Shown here in pieces: positions 45,190 to 56,600 of a stretch of DNA of 64,000 bases (position 1 is its first letter; each line of letters opens with the position of its first letter). The notes under the pieces are model-generated. The model was not told the origin of the DNA, did no database searches, and worked only from the letters and a program-made list of their open reading frames with translations. The translations under genes and the position numbers were made by a program. Source of the stretch: Cordia subcordata (lineage: Eukaryota; Streptophyta; Magnoliopsida; Boraginales; Cordiaceae); NCBI GenBank assembly GCA_028554755.1, contig JAPTOF010000014.1:4774001-4838000 (forward strand). The letters run 5' to 3'.

Positions 45190-45566
45190 ATTGGCTTGGT
45201 CTCCATTGGCTACCAAAAGCATTATTAGTCGTTATTATTTTGAAGTTATTCATTTGATCCTAATATTATGAAGAAATGATGCAATTAGTCCCTATTATTT
45301 TAGAAAATTATGTATTTGATCATATTATCAAAAAATAGAGCTAAGTCCATAATATTTGGTAGATGTTAATATAACAACAGGAACCATTTTGTTTGCACTA
45401 CTTCTTGGTTACATTAGGCACAAATTAAGTTACTTATGAAATAATGGAGATTAAATTAAATTAAAATGTAAGCAATAAAGATAGTTCATTAATGTAAACA
45501 TGAGAGACCATTTATAGATTTTCTATAAAATTAAAAACTAGTTGTTTTGAAATAATAGGGACCAAG
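45190..45566. mobile_element. Inverted-repeat element with CTTGGTC ends
   Basis: The left side CTTGGTCTCCATTGGCTACC, then AGTCGTTATTATTTTGAAG, and the right side (on -) CTTGGTCCCTATTATTTCAA are an inverted pair. Inner AGTCCCTATTATTTT blocks resemble the element at 29882. Noncoding, about 375 bp. Confidence 0.5.
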
Positions 45567-45973
45567 AAGGTGTCTGGCTTTGCTTTTTTCTTTTTAGAAA
45601 AAGCGAGTTTTGATACTTATAAGCAAATAACAAATAAGAAGATAAGTGTTTGAATAAATGTACTTATAAATTATTGACATGTTTGGCAAATATATACTTA
45701 TAAGCAACAGTATTTATTAAAATGACTAAAAGGGTTCTTTCATTAATTAAAAGGTAATTCGTTTATGTTTTTAAGGGGCATAAAAATAATTTTATTTAGT
45801 CAACTCTCATTGCTCATAAGTAGCTAAAAAAAGTTTGGAAATGGTACTTTTTTAGTTGCTTATTTACCAATATTACTTATTTATAAACGTAATTTACCAA
45901 ATAAGTAGATTTTATTATTCTACTTATAAACAAATTTGATGAGACCAACTTATAAGTACTCCCAAACACCCTT
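45567..45973. mobile_element. hAT-like MITE in the upstream cluster
   Basis: Ends AAGGTGTCTGGCTTTGC and CCCAAACACCCTTT. The interior has repeated CTTATAAG and shares long stretches, reversed, with the copy at 33555. First of a row of MITEs that ends about 260 bp before the start codon of the gene at 46674. Confidence 0.6.
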
Positions 45974-45975
45974 TA

Positions 45976-46306
45976 ACAGCTTGTGTGGCTAAGCTTATTT
46001 TTAACTGCTTATAAGCAACTAGTGCTTATAAACAAGTTTAAAATATGTGCTTATAAGCTTCCAACTTATTTTATAAATAAGTGTTTATAAGTAGCAATTG
46101 TAGTTTAAAATTACTAAAAAAGGCGTTATCAATTAATGTGATAAAACTTTAAATGTGTCAAATTGACCAAGTGCTTATAAGTCCCCAAAAAAAAAGTTTG
46201 TTAGGGCTACTATTTTATTTTTTGGCTGGCTTATAAGTTGCTTGTAAGCTTCTTTACCAAATACAATTTTCATCATTTTTGGCTTATACCTTAGCCAAAC
46301 ACCCTC
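45976..46306. mobile_element. hAT-like MITE in the upstream cluster
   Basis: Starts ACAGCTTGTGTGGCTAAGC and ends CCTTAGCCAAACACCCT, with CTTATAAGC motifs inside, like the split copy at 16056. About 330 bp. Confidence 0.6.
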
Positions 46307-46310
46307 AAAG

Positions 46311-46408
46311 ATTGTTTGGGACTTATAAGCTGCAAATAATAAAAAACACGTGAGGGGGTGATTTTTTCTGTAACTTATAAGCTCCAAAATAAGCGGAGCC
46401 AAAAAGCC
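46311..46408. mobile_element. Small MITE or fragment
   Basis: The left part, TTGTTTGGGACTTATAAGC, and the right part, ACTTATAAGCTCCAAAATAA with AGCGGAGCCAAAAAG, are inverted. Only about 98 bp, so it may be a deleted relative of the two MITEs before it. Confidence 0.45.
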
Positions 46409-46484
46409 ACTAGGTCAAAACTTGGACCAAACATTGAAATTTGCCCATCCGAAAACATTGGGGTATACAGTTTAATTTTAACCA

Positions 46485-46492
46485 TATATAAG
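46485..46492 (+). promoter_or_regulatory. Probable TATA box of the gene at 46674
   Basis: TATATAAG, followed by GGGGC, about 185 bp before the start codon. A transcript beginning about 30 bp further down would have a CT-rich leader of about 160 nt. It lies just after the MITE cluster. Confidence 0.5.
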
Positions 46493-46673
46493 GGGCACGA
46501 ACTCGTCTTCTCACAGGTTCTTTAGTCGAAGTTTCCACATCTTCCTCAACCCTCCTAAATTTTTAATTTCCAAACCACAAGAGGAAAGCTATACATATAT
46601 AATCAAGTATTTCTACTAATAATCCCATTTCTTCTGTTGGGTTTCTTCAGTTGCACTTGTGTGATAAACCAAC

Positions 46674-48424
46674 ATGGAAGCGGGTGGTTCGGGTTCGGGT
46701 GGAGAAGAACCACCCGCTTCATGGGATGAGCTGTACAACATTAATTTGATGCCTTGTGAAATTTTCCTCAAATTCAGGAAACAAACTGAAGCCTTTCGTT
46801 TCGGAGTCAACTTGGAGGTATTCAATTTTTCTCTAACTTGCTGTCGCATGTATCACAATTTCATTAAATGTGTTTACTTAGGCAGCATCTTAGTGAATTT
46901 TTGATGATTTGTTTATGCTACTGATGTTATGTATTGTAATATGTGAGATATTATGTTACTTTAGCTGCTAAATTATCCTTAAGGCTGAGTATTTTCTGTA
47001 TAATTGTCCAAGAATATGAGGAAGCCATGGTGTATGAGTGTGTTTTGTATGATAGTGTTCTGGGTTTTGGATATAATTAGAGTTAAATATTTCGGAAGTA
47101 GTTGATATGTGGGCCCAGACGCTCCCTTTTAGGTCTGTGGTTCTGGGTCTGAGGCGTTCAATGTTCCACATTGGTGTAAAGCAAGTTTTAGGTGCGTTTT
47201 CGAAGTTACTGCAATAACTTGAATTATCTATTTTGGGGTTAGTTGATACTTGGCCTAAGACACTAGCTTGAGGTTCTGAAGCATGACAATTACGATATCC
47301 GTTTGAAGTAGGTGATGAGCTGTGCTGGAGTGTGGAGATATATGTTGTTGATGGATAAGTAGGGGTAGATTATTGGTCATTGATATTTAAATGTTTAAAT
47401 CTCAAGATGCTAATTGTTTCTGCTACGTTAATGTCAGAGTTGTGCCTCACTGAGAATTAACTGATCGTAGAAACATCAACAGCTCAAAAACTTAAAATAG
47501 GTTATTGGTCTTTGATTTTTGAATAACTAATATCTCTTGGTTGTTTATCATTTGGAAAATTCTGTATACATATTGAAACTTGAGTGCATCCCAATGTTTT
47601 TATCCTATCTCAAATTTAAAAAGAAGACTGGTTGCGAAGGTTAACACTTGCTATCGTCAATCTTAGTGTTTTCGGCTTTGCCAGTCATAGTTCTATGATT
47701 TGATGATTTGGCAGAGTCTGTATATCTAATTCCTTTGAACTCTTTTTGCTTTAAGTTCTACAATGCTCCAACAAATGAATACCAGGCAAAGCTGGTTTTG
47801 AAGCCTTTGGCCCATGATCGTAGATGGAAATTTATTTATGAGCCTTTGCATCAAGATGTTCGACTTCTATCCAAGAAGATTCCAATAACAAAATTCCTGA
47901 ATCTTCAGGTTTGTTGTCTTTTCTCCCCTTACAAATTGCAATTCAGTTGTCCCATAAATCATGTAGTGAAACTTATGAACTACTACAGGTAGGAATAGGG
48001 CATAACTTTCAGTTGCATGCAACTGGTTGGAAATGGAAGCTTACTACCTGTTTTGGTGGAGATGGTGTATCTAGGATCCGAAACAAAACATCACTTGGCC
48101 TGTGCCCTGGAGTAGACTTCCGTTTTGGCTGGCGAGCAGATTATGTTCTTCCAGAATTTACTGGGCAAGTTAATTTATCTCTTTTGGATTAACTGCTGAG
48201 AAAATTTTTAAATCTGACGCACTTTCCAACTGTCACTGAAATGGCATTCTCGCTGGTAGTAAGTGTCTTTAAGAACTTATTTGGTATCTTTGTCTGAGAT
48301 TCTCTTGGTTGAAATTGCCTCTTTCAGAGCTGTGGGCACTGGTGAACCTTTGTTCAATGTTGAATCTGGACGATTACAAGCATCACTTGACAGAGTTGAA
48401 GCCATTTTTACCCACACCACATAA
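46674..48424 (+). CDS. Conserved plant protein of unknown function (possibly DUF7781 family)
   Basis: Four exons: 46674-46817, 47756-47908, 47989-48164 and 48328-48424, which join in frame to 189 aa. Exon 1 gives a Gly/Ser-rich start, then SWDELYNINLMPCEIFLKFR. Exon 2 gives FYNAPTNEYQAKLVLKP and WKFIYEPLHQDVRLLSKKIP. Exon 3 gives VGIGHNFQLHATGWKWKLTT and GLCPGVDFRFGWRADYVLPE. Exon 4 gives EPLFNVESGRLQASLDRVEA. I recognise a plant-conserved sequence but not a function. There is no signal peptide or hydrophobic helix; the alternating polar and hydrophobic segments would suit beta strands, which is speculation. Introns 1 and 2 are GT-AG, but intron 3 starts with GC (TGG then GCAAGTTAA at 48165); the nearby GT at 48169 would bring a stop within a few codons. 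No defects are seen, so it is probably functional. Confidence 0.85.
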
Positions 48425-50458
48425 CTTGTAATAGGTATGGTTATCTGGTCATGCCATGTTGGTTTCCCACATCTATGCCTTTTCTTTTGCTCTTTTTTCT
48501 CTCCCCTGGGTTTTCTTTGTTGCTTTTGCTTGTAATTTTATTTCTCTTGTCCCAAGTCCTCTCCTTTACCTAGAGTTCGATTGGATATCTCTAGTATAAT
48601 TACCTCAATTTTAATCTGCTAATTACATTTTGCATCTTTTGTTTATCTGGAAAATCTTGATGGTTGATAAGTAGTAGGAGTCTCCTTGTTGATTATGCTT
48701 TGTATATGCTTTATCATCATTGTGTTGTAACCAATCTTATTTCATTGCTGTATGTACCAGTACTATTACTGCTGCTGCTGCTACTACCACCATCTTTTTT
48801 GAGGGTAAAATTTCACCGCTTGAAGGTTGCATTTTACAAAAAACATGAAAATCAAATTTGTATCGTTCCTCGTAGCGACTTTTCCAGAATCTGCAGACAT
48901 TGTGGGCTTATTTACTTATAGAACACTAGAACTGTTTTTTATAAAGATTTTCTATGGAAAACAGAAAACAGTATATCATGCTTACCAAAAATAAATAAAT
49001 AAATAAATAAAATGAAATGAGAACTGCAAAACTATTTTACAAATTTTTTAATTAAAGAAGAATACTGGAAAACAACTCTAAAATGTTTTCTAGATTTTGC
49101 TTTAATAAATTTGGAGTGTGTTCTAACAATTTTCCATTTATAAAACACGCCTAAAATTTCAAAATTTTAAGTTGATACTTAATTCGATTCTCCTTATTGT
49201 CTAATTATTTGTTTCTTTACTGACTTCTTGTTTTTAACTTCATCTAATTCTTGATTTCAACTCTTATCCATCTCAACACATAACAAGGAAATAATGATGA
49301 TAAATTAACATATAATAGGGAATATATATGTAAATAGAGAGACACAAACACACACTCACACACTCTCTCTTTTTTAAAACTTGGAAAATTATTATAAATT
49401 TTTTCAATGTATTTTCTAACTTTATAAAAGAGAAACTATTGAAAGCTCTTAACAAAATAATGCATTTTTAGTTTTATAATAGAGAAAACTATTTTACATT
49501 TTCAATTGGTCATGTATTTGCAACTATTTTTTCAATTTTCGTAAAAAACAAAAAACAATTTTTTGTAAGTAAACAGTTTTTGTATATTCTGCCGTTGTTT
49601 TCCACGGATTAAGAATGAGCAATTAGGGACTCCAGAAGTGTTAAATCACTTAAGACTGTTTGCTTATTCAACCAACATTTCGATTCGCTTACTAGAGTGG
49701 TAAATTGGTACAAACAACAGTATTGTTAGGTGATATGGACAACTATCTATAGTGCCAAGTGGACATTAACATGGCTGCAACTGATTGTCTGTTAATTTGT
49801 TTCTAGACTGAATGCAAGGAAAATAAAATTAAGTTGCCACTGGTGAAATTTTAGTAACAAGTATATTCCCTTTGTGGAGATAACTCCTCATTTGAAGGAT
49901 TGTCATGTCATCAAAATGCCTTTTCTACATTGATGCTCCTCTATTGTGAATGAATGCTGTGCTTTCAAATGGCTTTTTCAGTTGATACTCTTATTCAGTG
50001 ATATTCAATGTTATTCGCTTATGATTGAAGGTCCTAAATTTTCATTTTCAAATATTTGCCATCAATTTTTACTGATTTTCATGACTATAAACTTCTGTAC
50101 TTCCCTCCCTGGAAAATAATCACAACCACTCTTGATTATCTTTTATTTATGTGAGGGCTTGTCTCTGATTTACTTGCCAATCTTTGCCACTTGCATGTGT
50201 TGTGGCAGCGTCCTAATTTTACTCACTAAATCTCTGGTTTCCCCTCTTCTTTTGGATTGCAAGGCTCGCTTCTCATACTTATGCCTGAGGATAGTGCTCC
50301 TTCATTAGAGTCCAGTGCCTTTGTGTTTTTGATAATTTAGAAGCATGAGATACACAGGCTTTAGGAGATGATTAAAGATGGAAATTGAAGTGCAGATTAT
50401 GCTAAGAAGCAGCACCCTCACCAGCACGGCAGCACAGGTGGAGTGTACTGTAAAATTT
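48425..50458 (+). other. 3' region and intergenic DNA after the gene at 46674
   Basis: No coding region is recognised. The first several hundred bases are T-rich and likely include the 3' UTR. A (TGC/TAC)n run occurs near 48766-48790 and a run of ATAA units near 48990-49011. The tract from 49650 to 50440 is more balanced in composition but shows no frame or repeat that I can name. Confidence 0.4.
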
Positions 50459-50896
50459 GTTATTGTCCATCATACGGCACAATAACTGATAAATACTTTA
50501 ATGTCCGAGGTCTTGAGAACTTTATGATTTTCATAATTGAAAAACAAATGTGTACCTTGATCCATTGTAGTCGTTTCTTGAAAACTCTGGTATGAAACAT
50601 AAGAACACTGGTTTCTCTCTCTATTTCTCTTTTACTCTTTATTCTAAGTACGTTTATGATGCAAAAAACGTATAACAAATATACATTTTCTTCATCACAA
50701 ACGTACTTAGAGAATAAAGAGTAAAAGAGAGAGTAATTAGTATTCTTATTTTTCATATCAGTGTCTTCAACAAACGACTATAATGGATCGAGGTATGCAT
50801 GTAATTTTCAATTTTGAAAATTACAAAGTTCTAAAGATCTTCGGTATTAAAGTGTTTATGTGGTATTGTTCCATGTGATTGACAATGATAATTTCT
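50459..50896. repeat. Large foldback: about 215-bp inverted arms with a short loop
   Basis: The left arm (about 50459-50665), read on -, runs AAGAGTAAAAGAGA, ACGACTACAATGGATCAAGG, ATCATAAAGTTCT and GGACATTAAAGT. The right arm (about 50690-50896) reads AAGAGTAAAAGAGAG, ACGACTATAATGGATCGAGG, AATTACAAAGTTCT and GGTATTAAAGTG in the same order. By eye identity is near 80%. The loop is only about 25-30 nt (near 50665-50690). A transcript would form one long hairpin. It may be a foldback MITE; the outer ends TTGTCCATCA and TGATTGACAA are inverted and TA lies next to each. There is no coding potential. Confidence 0.8.
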
Positions 50897-51065
50897 AGAT
50901 GAGCCACATGATTCTAACATGTACAGCCAAAGCTGCTCTATCTTTTTTTCTTTTTTAATAATTTATACATTGTCTTAGTTTTCTTCTTTTCCTTGCAAGT
51001 TGAACATTGTATTTGTAAGGTATTCTCTTAAAAGTTTCAAAGAATCAGCAGTGTTTAAGCTTCAA

Positions 51066-51340
51066 AAGTGGCTTGTTTGGAATAATCTTATTTTAAGATG
51101 CTCATCTTATTGAAATTTAGAGATATCTTATAAAATTTAAGATATCTTATCACATACACTATGCATTCTATAGTTTTAAAAAATAAGATAGGATAGATTG
51201 TTTATTTTTTATAAGATACAAAGTATAGTTTCTTTTGAGTTTTATAGGATGCATGTGATAAAATGTTTTAAATCTTATAAATTATATTTTTATTTTAATA
51301 AAATAAGTATTTTAAAATAAGATTATAATAAACAAAGCAT
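51066..51340. mobile_element. MITE with CTTGTTTGGAATAATCTTAT ends
   Basis: The left end GGCTTGTTTGGAATAATCTT and the right end AAGATTATAATAAACAAAGC are inverted. Inner ATAAGAT/ATCTTAT motifs are repeated several times. About 275 bp, AT-rich, noncoding. The class is uncertain because I found no clear target duplication. Confidence 0.6.
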
Positions 51341-52068
51341 GGTGTCTGTTTGTTTGGTCCCACATAGCTTGATGGGGAAAAATATTTGCAGGGACGAATG
51401 CTTTCTCATGTATTTTCAGCAAGAGAAAGAGATCGCAAATAGTGTGCGCGCGCGTGCACGGGCAGAGAGTAGAAAATGATTTCACCGGGTTTGCGCATGA
51501 AAATATTTTTCTTTCTTTATAATTATTCTTTTTATGTTGCTTGAATATTTGTTTTTAATTCACGTAATTTACAGTGCTATTAAACACCCAAAAAGATTAA
51601 AAAATGTTTAATTTCTAGGGAAAAAAAAGGCTATAACAAACTAACGACCTCTTGTGATTGCATCAACTGGATTTTTCTATGTTCTGCAGTAAAAAGAAAT
51701 AACCTTTAGGCCTCATTGAGGTTCCCAAATTTGAATATCTAGCAATGTCACATGGTCAAGGTACGATGAAGAACTAGCTCTAGGAATTCGGTAGAGTGGT
51801 TTGACAATCATTTGTCGTAATTAAAAGTTTCAAGTTTAAGTTTATACTTTTTTAAGTTCTTCTCACTATAAATGCATTCTTGTTCTCAGTTCATGATTGA
51901 TTTGGAGCATGTGAATTAATGTTATTGCAAAGAGTTGCTACTCGTTACGTTCACCAAATAGGATTCTTTGGGCTTGTTTGGCATTGTTATTGAAATTTGT
52001 TTTTGTTATTGTGGTTGCAGATGCAGTTGTAGTTAAAAAAAATATTTTAGTGTTTGGTTAAAAAAATA

Positions 52069-52916
52069 GGGTGAATTGCTCAACTCTCCTTTGTGATTTG
52101 AAAAATGTGCACAATATATACTGTGATTATGAAATTAGCTAAGTCACCCTCTGTGATTTTAATAAGGATGTACATAGACCCCATCCATTAATTTTTTCGT
52201 CCAAAATAACATATTTTGACATATACGCGCAGCTTGTGCGATTCTGTTTTGTTTTTTCATAATAAATGTATTAAATAAGTTTTTCTATTTTTCTATCCTT
52301 AATTTGTTTAAAAAAATAAAAAAATAGCAATTAAATTAAAAAAAGAAAAAGAAAAAGAAAAAGAAAAACATCCACTACCCCCGCCACCTTAGCCCTAGCC
52401 TTCCCCCACCCCACCATTCCTTACCATCCTAGCCCCCATCCTATAAGCCCTTACCCTTCACCACCTCCACCACCTCCACCACCTCCACCACCTCCACCAC
52501 TCCCGTTGCCCCACTCCCCAACCTCCACCACCCCCGCTGCCCTCACCCCCTACCTCCACCACCCTGCCACCCCCGTCCCAGCTACCCCCACCCCCATCAC
52601 CCCTACCCCCACCCCCAGCAGCCCCTATCCCCTCTATCCCTCTTGTTTTCTTTTTCTTTTTTTTTTGTGTTTTTCCTTATTTAATTTTTTATTTTTATTT
52701 TTAAATAAAATAAAGGTAAAATAGATATTTTATTTAATAAGTTAAGGCAAAATGCACTTTTTCTTTGAAATCCGTAAAAAAACTAACGATCATTGGCTTT
52801 AGGGGGACGTGTGCACCTTTCTCAGAAACATGAGGGAGTAATTTGCTAATTTCATAACCATAGGGTATGTGGTGTACATTTCGCAAACCATAGGGGGGCA
52901 TTTTAGTAATTTACCC
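52069..52916. mobile_element. Mutator-type nonautonomous element with 9-bp TSD
   Basis: 848 bp with inverted ends of about 120 bp. The left starts GGGTGAATTGCTCAACTC; the right on - starts GGGTAAATTACTAAAATGCC. Both run on through AAATGTGCAC or AAATGTACAC and TTATGAAATTAGC. The flanking 9-mers AAAAAAATA (52060-52068) and AAAAGAATA (52917-52925) match at 8 of 9, the duplication size of Mutator elements. The middle holds an (AAAAAG)n run and a C-rich tract. It has no transposase. It may have inserted into another MITE, as 51965-52060 (GGGCTTGTTTGGCATTGTTA) looks like an element end. Confidence 0.78.
52445..52640 (+). repeat. (CCACCT)n and C-run tract; G4 motif on the - strand
   Basis: About six CCACCT units (52457-52500) followed by a long C-rich stretch. 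On - the part near 52595-52632 reads GGGG-ATA-GGGG-CTGCTG-GGGG-T-GGGGG-TA-GGGG, a canonical G-quadruplex pattern with short loops. The + strand would be i-motif prone. The frame through it (Pro/Thr-rich) is a by-product of the repeat, not a gene. Confidence 0.8.
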
Positions 52917-52925
52917 AAAAGAATA

Positions 52926-53641
52926 TAAAATAACTGTGGCATAGAAAATAGTTGGTAATTTGTATGATTAAAAGTGTTGTTCAAAATGTTATTTAAGATT
53001 TATTTATTTATTTGATGTCAATATTTTAGATTTTTATAGTTTATAAAATTTCTAATTGTTTCATAACTTTTTAATTTTTAAAATTTTAATTTTTTACTTT
53101 AATTTTTATTTGTTAATTTTTAATTATTTAATACTTAATTTTTATTTTTTATTTTTTTACTTTTTAATATTTTAATATTTAACTTTTAATTTTTATTTGT
53201 TAAAATTTTCTATTTAATAAATAATTTTAATTTTTAATTTATATTTATATTTATATTTTTTATTTTTTAAAATTTTAAATCATGAATTCACTCTATCAAG
53301 GATCCAAATTCTAAGACTTGTTTAGGCTCATAGTAGTTGGCAATCAATACATCTATTAATTTTCTGGTACAGATGTTTCAAATAATAGTTGACTTTTCCA
53401 TCTCACCCTAAACTGTAATCATTAATTCTCACCTTATCTCATTCATCTTACTTCAATTTGGACCATGCTAAATAGCCAAAAATGGCCAAAATGCTTTTGA
53501 AGCAGATAAAAGAATTTTTTACCCTAAATTAGAATTGTTTATTTACATTCTCTCTCCTCATTATAACAAAACTCTCTCTCTTTATTTCTCCTTCTTCTCA
53601 TTATAATTCTTTCTCTTTCTTCATTTATCTCTCTCTCTCTG
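52926..53641. other. AT-rich DNA with CT runs
   Basis: Homopolymeric A/T sequence (53000-53280), then ordinary intergenic sequence ending in several (CT)n runs at 53560-53640, next to the 3' end of the LINE. No gene. Confidence 0.5.
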
Positions 53642-53689
53642 GACAACCGATTTAATAAAAGGAACTCAAGTACAAAGTTCAGCCAATTC

Positions 53690-56600
53690 CAAATAGGAAT
53701 TGGTCTTTAATCAAAAGCGCATTTGAAGGACGTGGTACAAGGCCAATCCAATTATAAGCTAATTCCCTATAAGATATCTTTTTCACAACCCAGTATGTAG
53801 GTATATTTTCCATTCTTTTAACGAGCTGGAAATGAATCCTATCAATTCCAGAATCGACCTCTTTGATATCCTCTATAACAGAGGTAGTAACCCCACGATC
53901 CAGTGCTTCTATGCGAGGTGATTGCCTTAATAATGACATCAGTATCAACCTTTATGATAATGTTGGACAAGTTAAGCCTTTTGGCAAAGCAACAAGCATC
54001 TCTAATGGCAATAATTTCTATAGCTTCAGCATTTTGGCACTGAAAAAACCTGACTTTCACATGAATCAAATCTCCTCCAAAGTTTTTGCAAATAAAGGCA
54101 GTAGTTGCTTTATTAGACGCGTGAAACGACACATTAATATCGAACTTCAAGTAGCCCAGGGCCAAAGGAGACCACGCATCTGGCACATGATCGGCTACTG
54201 ACTCTTGATCATTGCTAGTGACCTAGTTGGTTCTATGGGAGAGAGTTCCCTAGAATTTAATGAAACTTTGCTTTGCAGTCTCAAAAGCACACTCCACATA
54301 TATTGCTTCAAGATCCAGAGTACCTCAATTCTTTTCTTTACAAAGTGCCCAACGACAGAAGCAAACCTTGGATTCAACCTTACTCCTGTCGAGACCTGCT
54401 GTCGAGCAATTTTTCACAAAAGAGGCAAACCATCGATTGAAGCGAGAAGTTGAGACCTTATCAAAGCTACACTAGAAAAAGAAAGCAAACCAGAAGCAAA
54501 GATTCCAAGGATAGTGGAAGAATAAGTGCTCCACCGTTTTCTCTTCTAGACTACACACCTGGCAGGTAGGCTCACTATTCAGTTTTCTCTTAAAGCGATT
54601 GGCTTGCATAGAAAGAGTGTTATGGCACGCTTTCCATATGAAAGCTTTGATCTTGTGTGGGACTTTAATCTTCCAGATTTTACTCCAAAAGCCCAGGGGT
54701 TGTTGGAAGGATGATGAAGCTTCATTTGTGTCATTTGAGCTCAACATAGAGTGACAAGCCTAGCAGCTACTTTGAACATTATATTCTCCTAATTTTGACA
54801 GTGGGCAAACAATTGTGTCTTCTTTGGGGCAAAAGAGGATATAAACAGAGAGAATGATCCTTTTCGACCGATCGTCAAAGATATTCTCGAAAAGGTCATC
54901 TCTCAACCTTATCGAGATCGGATTGATAATGTCCTTAACCATTTTTGGTTCACAATTTGGTGATCTTGTAGCACTTAGCTCACCAGGGGTCCATTTATCA
55001 TCCTAAATATGGATATTCAATCCATCGCCAATTTTCCAATACAAAAATTTCCTAAGGAGATTCCTTCTATTCATGAGGCTCCTCTAAATCCATGATGGGT
55101 GTCTTCTTATAGCCGTTGTCCAGAAGTCCTTACTTTTGCGAAAAATAAATACTCCTGAGCACCACCACCGCATAGTTGGACTTGTCATTGATGATGCGCC
55201 ACGCCAATTTTGCAACCATCAGCCAATTGAAAGAGTCCATGTCCTAGAAACCAATCCTACTATCAGCCATGGGTTTAGCGAGGGTGCTCCAGTTGTTCTA
55301 GTGGGTACTGTTATGCTTCTTATAGCTCCAAAAGAAACTCACCAAGAGAGAGGAAATCTTTTTGCAAACCCGCTTTGGAAAGACAAAGAGGCTCATTGTA
55401 TACACAAGGATGGCTTGAGCAACTGCTATAATAAGCATAATCTTCCCAACTTTAGATAAAAGCATATTTTTCTTGCTATTGAGTTTCATTGCAATTAGGG
55501 ATGTTAATGGTACCACGCCTCGCCCGCCCCGCAAGGGCACCGTTGGGGTAGAGGTGGGGTTTTTGCAAAAAGCTCCTGGGACGGGGTGGGCTGGGGTTTT
55601 TTCTTTGTGCATCGGTGCCGGGGCGGGATGGGGTTGGGATTGGGTGACCCCCCCCGGGAATATATATATTTAAACTATATATATGTAGATATGTATGTAT
55701 GTGTGTGTGTGTGTGTATATATTATGTTATGTTTAATAATTATGATTTGGGTTTAATGTGTTATTGTTGTAAAATTACGTTGAATTTTAAGTATTAGAGT
55801 TTGAATTTTATGTGTTAAGGTTTGGTGCATGATTTATGTTGTTTTTATTTATTTTTATCTAATTAAAAAGTAGGGATTTCACTTGATAGGTAGGGGCTTA
55901 ACAAGTAGGTGTTTTGTCTCGATGCTACCACCCTTTGACTTTTGTTGACAGGTGCCCCGTAGGTAGAGGTATGGTGTAAAAAACATCAGTAGAGGCGGGG
56001 ATGGTAGTTGGGAGAAAACCCCAGTATAGGTATAGGGACGGGGTAAGGCCAGGTGAAAAAATACCAAGTGCAGAGTAGGGGTTTGTAGACCCCGCCCTAC
56101 CCTACCCTATTGACATTACTAATTGCAATTTGCTCAAAGATCTAACTCATTGCTTGGGATTTGGATTTGCCCCACTAGGATGGGAAACCCAAGTATTTCT
56201 CGAGATTTTTAGTTTCACTAATTCTAAACACTTTCTGAATATTATGACGAGTGCCTCTTGGAGTATCGGCAATAAACAAGATGGCATATTTGTTCAAATT
56301 AACTACCTCACCTGAGGTAAAACAGAATCTGTTGATAATATCACTTACTGCTATTGCATTAAGAATGGAAGCTTTGAGGAAGAATAAGGCATCGTCCATG
56401 AAAAGAAGGTGAGTAATCTTTGGGCATGTATTAGCCGATCTAGTTCCTTGGATGAGACCTCTTTGAACATAATCTTGAAACAAACAGTTAAGCATTTGTG
56501 AAAGCATAGAGAAAAGAAAAGGCAATAAGAGGTCACCTTGACGAATGCCCTTGCTCGGCCTAAATTCCTCAAGAAAATCTCTATTTAACTATACGCGGAA

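Noticed and set aside
48165..48175. GT at 48169 as donor of intron 3 in the gene at 46674
   Set aside because: It would put a stop soon after the junction, while the GC donor keeps the frame and the expected residues.
52506..52724. Pro/Thr-rich 72-codon frame
   Set aside because: By-product of the C-rich repeat within a noncoding Mutator-type element.
53863..54475. + frames opposite the LINE
   Set aside because: Shadows of the RNase H and zinc-binding parts of ORF2 on -.
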